Below, piece after piece: positions 52,512 to 62,044 of a stretch of DNA of 64,000 nucleotides. A program made the position numbers and the translations under genes. The stretch spans positions 434,001-498,000 of the forward strand of contig NZ_JAMXHT010000002.1 in assembly GCF_023955655.1 (NCBI RefSeq). Reading direction: 5' to 3'. Numbering within the stretch: the stretch's first letter is position 1; each line of letters begins with the position of its first letter. Below the pieces are notes generated by a model that was given only the letters and a program-made list of their open reading frames with translations, was not told the DNA's origin and did no database searches. The stretch is from Ralstonia soli (GTDB taxonomy: Bacteria; Pseudomonadota; Gammaproteobacteria; Burkholderiales; Burkholderiaceae).

Positions 52512-52537
52512 TGGCGCAGGAATGCAAGTGATCTGAC

Positions 52538-53830
52538 ATGGCTGTAGATTTCTCCCTGCTGCCACCCGAAGAGACCTTCGACGATCCGCCACCGAATAAG
52601 GTGTTGTGGAGCATCGTCTTCGTCGTGCTGGCTGCGCTCTGTGTGGGCGCGGTGCTCCTGCTCTGGCCCAAGGGCATGCCCGCCCACACTCTCAAATTTT
52701 GGGCCACGCTGCTCGCTTTCCCGATCGGCGTGTCGTCGCTCGTCGTCCTGCATCGCTACCGCGCCCACGAAGCTCGCAAGCTCGATGTTGAGACACGCAA
52801 CCACGCCGCACGCCAGTTCACCGAGTGCGTCTTTAACGCAGCCAGCATCCCGCTCGCGGTCGCTGGTGCCGCCTATCGCTATTCCGCTGACGAAAAAGAA
52901 AACGCCCTCGCAACCATCCGCGAAGGCAGTGCCAGACTCAAAACCCAAGTCCCCTATGCGCTGGCCGCCGAGCCCGTCAAAGCGCGTTGGCTGGTCGCCC
53001 CCGAGATGCGCAAGGAGTACGGCGACCTAGGCGACGACCTCAAGCGCCGCCAGCACGTCACCCAATGGCTGTTCGACGAACTCCTCGGCGAGCTGTCGCC
53101 GCACATCGAAGCCCTGCCCGCCAAGGTACCGCTGACTGTCCAACTGCTGGTGGCCAACGGCCATCCCTACGAGCAGAACAAGCAACTGCTCGAAGAGCGT
53201 TGGTGCGCCAAGCTGCACCGAGCCCACGATGTGGCCCCGGAACCCAGCACGCCCGCCGACCTGACGGTACTCGACCAATGGATGGATCGTGCCATCGAAG
53301 GCGAGAGCCAGCACGCGACGCTGTACCTTGCCATCCAATTGCATCCTTTGCTCCACGCCGCACCACCGGAGAATGCGGCCGAAGTCGGCGTGGCGCTCTT
53401 GCTCATGCCGGATGCACAGGCCACCCAACACAACGTAGCGCGTGTGGCCAATCTGCACCGGCCGGTACGTGGCACGTTCGGGCAACCCAGCACGGCATTG
53501 TCAACAGGCCTGCGCTGGGGCGGCGCACAAGCCGACCAAATCCAAGGCGGTTGGCAAGCCGGCATCGATGTCAGCCAAGCTGGCATGTTGCGCGAACCCG
53601 CCATCAAACTTGGCCTGACCGCACACGCCACGGACCTGGACCAAACCGTTGGTCAAGCCGGTATCGCCGCTCCGTGGCTGGCACTCGCCTGCGCATCGCT
53701 TGCGAATGACGCTCCCGAGCAAATCGTTCTCACTGGGCAAGGTGAGCAGTTCGACTGCGCCGTCATGAAGTTCGCGGGCACCAAGCAAGGCGCCTCCGAC
53801 ACCACAACCCCACAGGAAACTCCCGCATGA
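52538..53830 (+). CDS. Unknown T6SS-linked membrane protein
   Basis: A 430-aa protein with two membrane helices near residues 24-43 and 53-70 (IVFVVLAALCVGAVLLLW and LLAFPIGVSSLVVL). A large soluble C-terminal part (70-430) rich in Ala, His and Gln follows, with few sequence landmarks. It ends four bases into the PAAR gene (ATGA at 53827). It is found between the immunity gene and PAAR in this arm, so it probably assists PAAR or spike loading, or is an extra immunity factor. I do not recognise a family and give no further function. Confidence 0.7.
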   Translation: MAVDFSLLPPEETFDDPPPNKVLWSIVFVVLAALCVGAVLLLWPKGMPAHTLKFWATLLAFPIGVSSLVVLHRYRAHEARKLDVETRNHAARQFTECVFNAASIPLAVAGAAYRYSADEKENALATIREGSARLKTQVPYALAAEPVKARWLVAPEMRKEYGDLGDDLKRRQHVTQWLFDELLGELSPHIEALPAKVPLTVQLLVANGHPYEQNKQLLEERWCAKLHRAHDVAPEPSTPADLTVLDQWMDRAIEGESQHATLYLAIQLHPLLHAAPPENAAEVGVALLLMPDAQATQHNVARVANLHRPVRGTFGQPSTALSTGLRWGGAQADQIQGGWQAGIDVSQAGMLREPAIKLGLTAHATDLDQTVGQAGIAAPWLALACASLANDAPEQIVLTGQGEQFDCAVMKFAGTKQGASDTTTPQETPA

Positions 53831-54117
53831 CCCGGCGCTACGACATCCTCAAAGGCGATAAAACCACCGCTGGCGGCACCGTTGAAGGCGGCGACCCCAA
53901 CGACCGTGTCGGCAACCGCGAGCAAGCCTACGAGAGCGATCCCGTTTGGTGCCCCGCCTGCAAAACCGTGGGTCGCATCGTCTGCGTCGGTGTGCACCTG
54001 TCCATGACCGGCCCCGATGGCCGCCAGGGCGCGCTCTCCGACGACCTGTGCGTCTGCAAATGCACCCCGAGCCCGCTGCTGATCCCGTCTCAGCACAGTT
54101 CCTACATGGACGTGTGA
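53827..54117 (+). CDS. PAAR-like spike-tip protein
   Basis: A 96-aa protein with the PAAR-like pattern: GDKTTAGGTVEGG (residues 10-22, typical GD-T-GGTV), CPACKTVGRIVCVG and a Cys-rich end DLCVCKCTPSPLLIPSQHSSY. Cysteines at about 42, 45, 53, 75, 77 and 79 could hold the tip metal in place of the usual His-rich set. It would sharpen the VgrG spike. The start codon overlaps the previous stop. It has no effector extension. Confidence 0.75.
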   Translation: MTRRYDILKGDKTTAGGTVEGGDPNDRVGNREQAYESDPVWCPACKTVGRIVCVGVHLSMTGPDGRQGALSDDLCVCKCTPSPLLIPSQHSSYMDV

Positions 54118-54174
54118 GCGAACCGGCCCCATCAACCGGGTAAGCCGGTCAAGAAACGAAGAGATTGTGAAGTC

Positions 54175-57100
54175 ATGAAGTTGTTGCGATTGAGCCTGCT
54201 GAGTACGCTGATCCTTGCTGGTGTACTTGTTGCCGGCATCCTGCTGTGGGGCGAGTTGATCGGCCTCAACACCCCTGAAGCGCGTAGCTCGTGGGCCGTT
54301 ATCGTTTCGGGATGCGCGCTCGTGTTGGCGATCATCTTGTCGTTCGACCTTTGGGGCCGAATGGGAGGCGCGTTCCATTGGCTTGGGCAATGGTTGCAGG
54401 TCAGGGGGCCCGAGATGGCAGGCACCACGCAGGCCAGTGTGCTTGCACAGGACACACCAAAAGCCCACGCAGCCCAACCGTTTCAATCGCTGTGCGACCA
54501 CCTACGTGGCGCACATGGCAGGCGTTGCCGCTACCGCCAACCCTGGCTACTGCTGACCGGCGACACCGCCACCATCCAGCGCCTACATCCCACCATCACC
54601 GAAACCGGCTGGCATCAAACCGACAACGCCATCCTCCTATGGAACGGCGCAGGCGAACACGGCCAACCCGACGCCACCTGGCTCAAGCAGCTCTACAAAC
54701 TCCGCCGCCGTCGCCCCGTCGACGCCATCGTCATGGTGCAAGACGGCGAAGCCGAACTCGCCGCGCAAAAGCGTGGCGTGGGGGCCGACAGCCTTAACCT
54801 CACCCGCATCGCCGAGGCGCTCAAGTGGTCCGCGCCCGTCTATGTGCTCGATGTTGCTGACACCGATGCCGTGCATATCGGCACTACGCCCATCATCGGA
54901 TGCGAGTTCGCTTCCCGCGTTGATGCGCCGGCCATCGCCAATGCGCTGCTGCGCCTACGCAACCAACTCAGCGAGCGCGGCATTGCCGAGCTCGCTGCCA
55001 ATGTTCACGACGGCTACACCGCCGAGCTCTCGCTCCGCCTGGACGCTCGTAGCCTGCCGCTGGCCGCGTGGATCGCCAGCCTGTCAGGCAAACAGCGCCG
55101 CCATCAACCCATCAGCGGGGCCTTTTTCGCGCCGTACCCGCAAGCAGGGCTGGGTGAAGATTCCGCTCGCATGGACCTGTCGGTGTGGCATCACCTGGGC
55201 CGGCTCGCACGCAAGGCGCGAGGGCAGCGCGTCGGCTTCCACCCCATCACCGTCTTCTCCACGATTGCGCTTGGGATTGTCGGCGCATGGACTGCCGGCA
55301 TGGTGGTCTCCGCCGCAAGCAATGCCCGCGAGGTACATCTAACCAGTTCGGCTCTGCAAGCCCTCAACAAGGCACGGGATAGCGCCACCGGCCTGCGCGC
55401 CTTGCTCGACGTTCAACACCGCATCGAGTTGTACGAACACCGCGTGGACACGCACGCCCCCCTCTGGACCCGCTTCGGTCTGAACCAGGACCGCGCAACA
55501 CTGGCCGCGCTCTGGAAGCCTTACGACCAGGCAGCCAATCGTTTGCTGGTCGCGCCCATCGCGCAGAACATCGAAGCCGAGTTGGTCGACCTGACCCAGA
55601 TGCAGACCGACCAGCTCGACGAGCACACCAACAAGCTCGCGCTTGAAGGCCACCACGCTCTCAAGGCTTACCTGATGCTCGCCGAGCCCAGCCGGGCCGA
55701 CGCCGCCTTCCTCACCCCGCAGCTCACCCGCCACTGGCGCACCAGCGCCAACCTGAGTCCGGGTGCCAAGCTCGACCTGTCCGAGCGCCTGCTGGGCTTC
55801 TACGCGGCGCACTTGAAGACGCATGCGGACTGGCGCATCGAACCCCAAGCCGACTTGGTTGGCGAGGCACGTCAGAGGCTACTCGCCGTCATCGTCGTCA
55901 AGAACTCGGAGGACACCATCTACCAGAGCATCCTCGATGCCGTCGGTAACAAGTACCCCGACCAGACGCTCGCCACGCTCACGCCCGGCACCGACCCACG
56001 CGGTCTGTTCCGAACGAACGCTACCGTCCCCGGCGCATTCACCCGCCAAGCATACGAAGGCACCATCGCCGCCGAGATCGACAAAGCCGCCGAGCGCAGC
56101 GCCGTCGCTGGCGATTGGGTGCTCAACACCCAAGCCAGCCAACGCGAGCAAGACGGTCTGACCGGCGACGCCCTGAAAGCCGAACTCACCGCCCGCTACT
56201 TCGCCGACTACGCCGACGAATGGCAAGCCTTCATGAACAGCGTGCAATGGGAAAACGCCGCCACCATGCCGGCTGCCATCGAGCAATTGAAGCCCATGAC
56301 GGACGCCCGGAACTCGCCCGTCATTGCGTTGATGAGATCGCTCGAATACCAAGGCAAGGCCGGCGCCCCCAAGGCGAGTCTCTCTGACACCCTGGTCGCC
56401 AAAGCGCAGAACGTTTTCGGCAAGAAGGACGAAACGCCCGAAGCGCAGAAGCCCGATCCCGCCGGCCCGCTCGGCCCCGCCTTCGGCCCGATCCTGCGCC
56501 TCATGGCCCAGGACACCGCAGCCGCTACCGGCGACTTGAGCCTGCAACGCTACCTCGACCGCGTCACCGCCCTGCGCCTGAAGCTGCAACAGATGAGCAA
56601 CAGCCCCAACGCCGACGCGCAAGCCAAGCAAGTCGCGCTCGCCCTGTTCCAAGGCAAGGGCTCCGATTTGGCCGACATCCAGAACTACGCTGACCAGATC
56701 GCCGCCAGCCTCGGCGCGCAATGGGCCGGTATGGGCGATGCCTTGTTCGTGCGCCCGGTTGCCCAGGCCACGCAGACCGTCTTGCTGCCCGCGCAAGCGA
56801 GCCTGAACGACGCATGGCGCCAAACCATCGCTGCGACCTGGAACAAGTCCTTCGCTGGCCGCTACCCGTTCGCGAACACAGAAAACGATGCGTCCATCCC
56901 CGAACTCGCGCGATTCCTGCGTCCGCAAGGGGGATTGATCACCAGCTTCCTCGGCACCCAACTCGCCGGCGTGCTGGAGCTGCAAGGCGATCGCTGGGTG
57001 CCTGCCGGCCGCGCCTTTGGCACCGCCGCCGGTGGCGACAGCCTTGCCTTCGATCCCGCGTTCCTCAAGGCCATCAACACGCTGCAGAAGATCGCGGCGC

Positions 57101-57657
57101 ACATGCTGGTGCAAGGCGAGCCGCAGTACCGCTTCGATTTCCAGCCGGTACCGACGCCTGGTCTGACCGACACCAAGCTCACCCTCGACGGCCAGAGCCT
57201 GCACTACTACAACCAGCGCGAAACCTGGCACGCACTCACCTGGCCCGCGAACAACCCACAGATGCTCGGCACCCGCCTGCAATGGCAGACCGAACAGGCC
57301 GGCACCAACAAGAGCTTCGAATACACGGGCCGCTGGGGCCTGGTGCGCATGCTTGAGCGCGCCAGCGTCGAACCGATCGATAACGCGACCTTGCAGTTGA
57401 CGTGGCGGGCCTTGCCAGATGCAGCACCGAAGCAAGAGAAGCTGCAAGACGAAGCCCAAGTCGCGCAGGAACCGCTGACCCCGGCTCCGCAAAACGTCAC
57501 CTATCCGATCCGCTACCTGATGCGTACGGAAGTCGGTGCCGGCCCGCTGGAACTGTTGGCGCTGCGCGGCTTTGTGCTGCCGCAGCAGATCTTCCTGGGC
57601 AGGCAAGGTGGTGCGTCCGCACGCGTGGCGCGCACCGCCAATCCGGAGACCTACTGA
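54175..57657 (+). CDS. tssM: T6SS membrane-complex protein TssM (IcmF-like)
   Basis: A 1160-aa inner-membrane protein. It has two N-terminal helices (residues about 5-27 and 42-60), a cytoplasmic domain, a third helix near 355-380 (ITVFSTIALGIVGAWTAG), and a large periplasmic part with the C-terminal beta-domain that meets TssJ. The region that normally carries the GTP/ATP Walker A reads RQPWLLLTGDTATIQRL, so the P-loop is absent. TssM length and order (PAAR, tssM, tssA, tssF, tssG, tssJ) are otherwise normal. The stop overlaps the next start by one base. Confidence 0.9.
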   Translation: MKLLRLSLLSTLILAGVLVAGILLWGELIGLNTPEARSSWAVIVSGCALVLAIILSFDLWGRMGGAFHWLGQWLQVRGPEMAGTTQASVLAQDTPKAHAAQPFQSLCDHLRGAHGRRCRYRQPWLLLTGDTATIQRLHPTITETGWHQTDNAILLWNGAGEHGQPDATWLKQLYKLRRRRPVDAIVMVQDGEAELAAQKRGVGADSLNLTRIAEALKWSAPVYVLDVADTDAVHIGTTPIIGCEFASRVDAPAIANALLRLRNQLSERGIAELAANVHDGYTAELSLRLDARSLPLAAWIASLSGKQRRHQPISGAFFAPYPQAGLGEDSARMDLSVWHHLGRLARKARGQRVGFHPITVFSTIALGIVGAWTAGMVVSAASNAREVHLTSSALQALNKARDSATGLRALLDVQHRIELYEHRVDTHAPLWTRFGLNQDRATLAALWKPYDQAANRLLVAPIAQNIEAELVDLTQMQTDQLDEHTNKLALEGHHALKAYLMLAEPSRADAAFLTPQLTRHWRTSANLSPGAKLDLSERLLGFYAAHLKTHADWRIEPQADLVGEARQRLLAVIVVKNSEDTIYQSILDAVGNKYPDQTLATLTPGTDPRGLFRTNATVPGAFTRQAYEGTIAAEIDKAAERSAVAGDWVLNTQASQREQDGLTGDALKAELTARYFADYADEWQAFMNSVQWENAATMPAAIEQLKPMTDARNSPVIALMRSLEYQGKAGAPKASLSDTLVAKAQNVFGKKDETPEAQKPDPAGPLGPAFGPILRLMAQDTAAATGDLSLQRYLDRVTALRLKLQQMSNSPNADAQAKQVALALFQGKGSDLADIQNYADQIAASLGAQWAGMGDALFVRPVAQATQTVLLPAQASLNDAWRQTIAATWNKSFAGRYPFANTENDASIPELARFLRPQGGLITSFLGTQLAGVLELQGDRWVPAGRAFGTAAGGDSLAFDPAFLKAINTLQKIAAHMLVQGEPQYRFDFQPVPTPGLTDTKLTLDGQSLHYYNQRETWHALTWPANNPQMLGTRLQWQTEQAGTNKSFEYTGRWGLVRMLERASVEPIDNATLQLTWRALPDAAPKQEKLQDEAQVAQEPLTPAPQNVTYPIRYLMRTEVGAGPLELLALRGFVLPQQIFLGRQGGASARVARTANPETY

Positions 57658-59219
57658 TGTTCGCCAACCTCCTGCAAACGCTGTTTGGCACGCGCACGCC
57701 GTCTGACCTCGCCCGCTCCACCCAAGGTCGCTGGGACGACTGGCTACGCCCCATCAGCGAAGCGGCCCCTATCGGCACCGACCCCGCCTACGACGACGAC
57801 TTTCTCGCCATCAAAGACGAAGTCGCCAAGCTGTCGGACATCGACGACACCCTCATCGTCAGCACCACGGAGCAGTTACTCAAGCACAGCGCTAAAGACG
57901 TGCGCGTCGCCGCGTACTACGTCTACGGCCGCATGCGTCGCGATGGGGCAGAAGGGCTCGCCTCCGGACTGGAATTGCTCTCCGCGCTGGTCGATCGTTT
58001 CGGCGACACGCTCTTGCCCACCCGCGCCGAAACCCGCAAAGCCGCGCTTGAATGGCTCGCCGGTACCACTTTCGCCAATCGCCTCGATCGGGTAGAAGGC
58101 CTCACGGACGTACTGCTTGAGCGCACCCTGTCAGCGCTCGCCCTGATCGCCGAACGCACCGAAGCCTGGCCAGACAACGCCCGCCCTGATCTCGGCCCGC
58201 TGCTGCGCCGCTTCGAAGACAAGGTCGAAGCCCCACAGCCCACAGCAAGCGCACCGAGCCAACCCGCAGGTATGACCAGCTTGCCCGCCGCAGGCGAAAT
58301 CACCTCCACCCGCGACTTGCTCGACCGCGCCCGCCACATGGCGGCCTTCCTGCGCGAGCAACCGCAAGGCTATCTGGCGGCCTATCGCCTGATGCGCTGC
58401 GTGCGTTGGGACACCCTCACCGAAGTGCCCCCGCACGAAGTGAGCGGCAAGACGCGCCTGCCAGCACCACGTGCAGAACTGCGCGCCCACCTCCAACGCC
58501 TCATCCTGCAAAAGCAGTGGCCCGAACTGTTGGAAAAAATCGAAGCCGCCTTCGCCGAAGGTGCCAACCATTTCTGGCTCGACTTGCAGTACTACGCCTT
58601 CAAAGCGCAAGAGCAGGCCGGTGGCGAATATGCCCAAGTGCGCGACCTCGTCACCACCGACTGTGCCCTCATGCTCGAACGCTTGCCGGGCTTGGAGCGC
58701 CTGTCGTTTACGGATGGTTCACCGTTTGCCGACGACACCACGCGCGAATGGATCGCCCGCCACGCCACCGTACGCGATGTCGAGCGCGGTGAAACCATGG
58801 CACCCGTCGCCATCGACGCCGCCGGCACCGACTGGGCAGAAACCGAAACCCAAGCCGCCGAAATGGCGCACCAGCAAGGCATCGAAGCCGCCTTCGCCTG
58901 GCTGCAACGCCTGCCCGCGCAAGACGGCGAACGCGACAAGTTCCTCCGCCAACTCGTCATGGCTCGCGTCGCCGAGCGCGCGGACAAGCCCGACACCGCG
59001 CTGCACCTGCTGACTACGCTCGATGCCAACAGCGCGCGCTATCAACTCGCCGCCTGGGAGCCCACGCTCGCGTTCGACACCAAGCTCCACCTGCTGCGCT
59101 TGCTCAAAGTGCGCATCCATCGTAAGGATGCCGACAAGCCCGCGCTCGCCGCGCGCATCGAAGCGCTAACCGGCGAACTCACCGCCATCGATCCGGCCCG
59201 CGCCATTGCCCTGGCATAA
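57657..59219 (+). CDS. tssA: T6SS cap protein TssA
   Basis: A 520-aa TssA of the ImpA/VasJ type. The conserved N-terminal domain is visible (RWDDWLRPISEAAPIGTDPAYDDDFLAIKDEVAKLSDIDDTLIVSTTEQLL), then a variable middle (Pro/Thr/Ala-rich near residues 195-225) and a C-terminal helical part. TssA primes and caps the growing tail. Start ATG 57657 shares a base with the tssM stop, so the pair are coupled. The 85 in-frame codons upstream are a shadow of tssM. Confidence 0.9.
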   Translation: MFANLLQTLFGTRTPSDLARSTQGRWDDWLRPISEAAPIGTDPAYDDDFLAIKDEVAKLSDIDDTLIVSTTEQLLKHSAKDVRVAAYYVYGRMRRDGAEGLASGLELLSALVDRFGDTLLPTRAETRKAALEWLAGTTFANRLDRVEGLTDVLLERTLSALALIAERTEAWPDNARPDLGPLLRRFEDKVEAPQPTASAPSQPAGMTSLPAAGEITSTRDLLDRARHMAAFLREQPQGYLAAYRLMRCVRWDTLTEVPPHEVSGKTRLPAPRAELRAHLQRLILQKQWPELLEKIEAAFAEGANHFWLDLQYYAFKAQEQAGGEYAQVRDLVTTDCALMLERLPGLERLSFTDGSPFADDTTREWIARHATVRDVERGETMAPVAIDAAGTDWAETETQAAEMAHQQGIEAAFAWLQRLPAQDGERDKFLRQLVMARVAERADKPDTALHLLTTLDANSARYQLAAWEPTLAFDTKLHLLRLLKVRIHRKDADKPALAARIEALTGELTAIDPARAIALA

Positions 59220-59223
59220 CACC

Positions 59224-61023
59224 ATGCGCACTCCCACCCAAGACAACGACATCCTCCGCTACTACGAAGCGGAAATGCGCTACCTGCGCGAGGCCGGTAA
59301 AGAGTTCGCGCGTGCGTACCCCGACCGCGCGCGCATGCTCAACCTCGACCGCATCGGCGAGCGCGACCCCCACGTCGAGCGCCTCTTCGAAGGCTTCGCC
59401 TTCCTCATGGGCCGCCTGCGCCACAAGCTCGACGACGAACTGCCCGAGCTGACCGAAGGCATCGTCAGCATGCTGTGGCCGCACTACCTGCGGATGATTC
59501 CGTCGCTGTCCATCCTCGAGCTGCAACCCGCCGTCGGCACGCTGCAACGCCACGAAACCATCGCCCCTGGCCTGGAAGTCACCTCCGACCCGCTCGGCGA
59601 AGACCGCATCGAGTGCATCTACCGCACCACGCAAGACGTCGACCTGTATCCGCTCAAGCTGTCCGAAGCCAGCACCTACGCCCGCGAAGACGGCCGCTCC
59701 GTCCTCCGCCTGCGCCTGACCATCCAGCCGCAAGCCCAGCGCGAGCAACTGACGGTGCCGCGCCTGCGCCTGTACCTGAACGCCGACCGCCCCGTCGCAC
59801 TGGCCCTGTACGCTGCACTGACCGCCAAACCGGTCGCCATGCAAGTGCGCGTGCCAGGTTACCCGCAAGACCGCCCCGGCGCCCCGCAACCCATGCCCGG
59901 CCTGCGCCTGGAACCCGTCGGCTTCGCAGCGGACGAACGCCTCTGGCCCAAAGCCGACAACGCTTTCGGCGGCTACCAACTGCTGTTGGAGTACTTCACC
60001 TTCCCCGAGAAGTTCATGTTCGTCGACCTGCTGGGTCTGGACATGCAAGCCATCCCACAGGAGGCCAGCACCGTCGACGTCGAAGTCGTGCTCGACAAGC
60101 CGTACCCCGACGACATGCGCTTCACCGCGGAAAACATCCGCCTGTACTGCACCCCCATCATCAACTTGTTCGAACTCGAAGCCGACCCGATCACCGCCAC
60201 GCAGTTCGAAACCGAATACCGCGTCCACGCCATGGAGCAGTACGGCGAGCACGTCGACGTGTATTCGGTCGACACCGTGCAAGGTTTTGAATCCGGCAAC
60301 GGCCGGCGCTTTGAATACGCACCGTTTGCCGCCTTCCGCCATCGCGGCGGCATGCTGCGCCACGAGATGCCCGAGCGCTACTTCCACACCCGCGTGCAGC
60401 GCGGGCCGTCCGGGCGCTTCGATACGTGGGTCATCCTGGGCGGCCATGCGTGGGAGCACCAGCACACGCTGCCGAAGGAAACGCTCTCGCTCTCCGTGAC
60501 GGGCACCAACGGCATGCTGCCGCGTAAGAGCCTGCGGGAAGCCAGCATCCGCCGCATGCGCAGCGGCTTTACCAACGTCGAAGCCGTGCGCAATCTCACG
60601 GCCCCTACGTTGCCCGTCTACCCACCCACGGGCGACCGCTTCCACTGGCGCGTGCTCTCGCACCTCGCCCCCAACTACCTGTCCTTGCTCGACGCAGAAA
60701 TTCTGCGCGGCAGCCTCGCGCTCTACGACTGGACCGATGGCGAGCTGAACAAGCGCCGCATTGACGCCATTACCGACGTCAAGCACCGCCCGCTGCAAAA
60801 GCTTGTCAAGGGCGGTTTGCAGCGCGGCGTGGAAATCGAAGTCACGCTCGACGGCGGCCAGTTCGCAGGGGAGGGCGACATCGACCTGTTTGGCGCCATG
60901 CTCAACCGCTTCCTCGGCCTGTACGCCACGCTGAATCTGTACACCCGCCTCGTCACCGTCTCGCAGCCCACGGGCAAGCGCACAGTCTGGCCGGACACCA
61001 AAGGGGAGGGCGCACCGTTTTGA
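59224..61023 (+). CDS. tssF: T6SS baseplate protein TssF
   Basis: A 599-aa baseplate wedge subunit. Conserved beginning DILRYYEAEMRYLREAGKEFARAYPDRARML, then RDPHVERLFEGFAFLMGRLRHKLDDELPELTEGIVSMLWPHYLRMIPSLSI, a signature of TssF. The wedge also contains TssG (next gene) and TssK and TssE (other arm). The stop is overlapped by the TTG start of tssG. ATG 59224 was chosen because the upstream codons to 59206 lack a ribosome site. Confidence 0.95.
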   Translation: MRTPTQDNDILRYYEAEMRYLREAGKEFARAYPDRARMLNLDRIGERDPHVERLFEGFAFLMGRLRHKLDDELPELTEGIVSMLWPHYLRMIPSLSILELQPAVGTLQRHETIAPGLEVTSDPLGEDRIECIYRTTQDVDLYPLKLSEASTYAREDGRSVLRLRLTIQPQAQREQLTVPRLRLYLNADRPVALALYAALTAKPVAMQVRVPGYPQDRPGAPQPMPGLRLEPVGFAADERLWPKADNAFGGYQLLLEYFTFPEKFMFVDLLGLDMQAIPQEASTVDVEVVLDKPYPDDMRFTAENIRLYCTPIINLFELEADPITATQFETEYRVHAMEQYGEHVDVYSVDTVQGFESGNGRRFEYAPFAAFRHRGGMLRHEMPERYFHTRVQRGPSGRFDTWVILGGHAWEHQHTLPKETLSLSVTGTNGMLPRKSLREASIRRMRSGFTNVEAVRNLTAPTLPVYPPTGDRFHWRVLSHLAPNYLSLLDAEILRGSLALYDWTDGELNKRRIDAITDVKHRPLQKLVKGGLQRGVEIEVTLDGGQFAGEGDIDLFGAMLNRFLGLYATLNLYTRLVTVSQPTGKRTVWPDTKGEGAPF

Positions 61024-62042
61024 ATGCCCCAGACAAGCTGCCCCAACGGGACACAGGCCGAACCCTGCTGTCCGCGTTGCTCCAAGACGCCACGCAGATC
61101 AACTTCTTCCGCATCTGCGAGCTGATGGAGCTGGCGGCGCCGGAAGCCCCGCCGCTGGGCGCCACCGATTCACCCAAGACCGAACCGATCCGCTTCCGCT
61201 CCCGGCCCAAGCTCGGCTTCCCCAATCGGGAAATCGACGCCGTCGAGTTCGACCCGGACGACGCCAACGCGCCGCCCGCCGTGCGTACCACGTTCTTGGG
61301 CCTGTACGGCGTCGATGCCCGCATGCCGTCGTACTTCATCGACGAAGTGGCACAGAACCGCGATGGCGCCGAACCGTTGGCCGCGTTTCTTGATCTGTTC
61401 CACCACCGCATCGTCACGCAGTACTACCGTGTGTGGCGGAAGTACCGTTATCCAGCAGGCTTTCGCAAGGATGCGAGCGACAAGGTGTCCAGCTACCTGC
61501 TGAGCCTCACGGGGTTGGGCATCGGCCCCCCCGAGATCCGCAACGAGGTCGATACCCGCACGCTGCTCTCCACGCTCGGCTTGACCGGGCAACGGACTCG
61601 CACGGCGGAGGGCTTGTCCGGTGTACTGCAGCACGTCGTGCCCGATGCCGCCATCGCCGTTACGGAGTTCTATCCGGTGTGGGTCAAAGTGAACGATGCG
61701 GAGCCGACGCCCTTGGGCGAAAACTGCCTGCTGGGCCGTGGCTTTACCGACCGCAGCAACACGGTCCACGTGCGAATCACCCCACAGATGCGCGACACCG
61801 TACTCGGCCTGATGCCCGGCCAGCCCATCCACGACATGGTGATGGCATTGCTGCGCTACTACCTCGGCTACGAAGCTCAGGCGCAGCTGGAGATGAGCGT
61901 GCGCGCGGAGTTGATGCCACAGCCAGCCTTCAACTCCACCCAGGTGAGGCTGGGTTACAGCACGCTGCTGCCGAAAATCGATACGCCACAGGCACCTATC
62001 AGGGTGCAACTCGGCACTTGGGGTGAACAACAACCGATGTAA
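61020..62042 (+). CDS. tssG: T6SS baseplate protein TssG
   Basis: A 340-aa wedge protein partnering TssF. The family pattern NFFRICELMELAAPEAPPLGATDSPKTEPIRFRSRPKLGFPNREID and the later PVWVKVNDAEPTPLGENCLLGRGFTDRSNTVHVRI are clear. The start is a TTG at 61020 in a TTGA overlap with the tssF stop, since no in-frame ATG is near. That start codon and overlap suggest tight translational coupling to keep TssF and TssG in step. Confidence 0.93.
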   Translation: MNAPDKLPQRDTGRTLLSALLQDATQINFFRICELMELAAPEAPPLGATDSPKTEPIRFRSRPKLGFPNREIDAVEFDPDDANAPPAVRTTFLGLYGVDARMPSYFIDEVAQNRDGAEPLAAFLDLFHHRIVTQYYRVWRKYRYPAGFRKDASDKVSSYLLSLTGLGIGPPEIRNEVDTRTLLSTLGLTGQRTRTAEGLSGVLQHVVPDAAIAVTEFYPVWVKVNDAEPTPLGENCLLGRGFTDRSNTVHVRITPQMRDTVLGLMPGQPIHDMVMALLRYYLGYEAQAQLEMSVRAELMPQPAFNSTQVRLGYSTLLPKIDTPQAPIRVQLGTWGEQQPM

Positions 62043-62044
62043 TC

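Noticed and set aside
55879-57606. A 575-aa minus-strand frame inside tssM
   Set aside because: Antisense shadow of the long TssM gene; tssM itself has clear family features.
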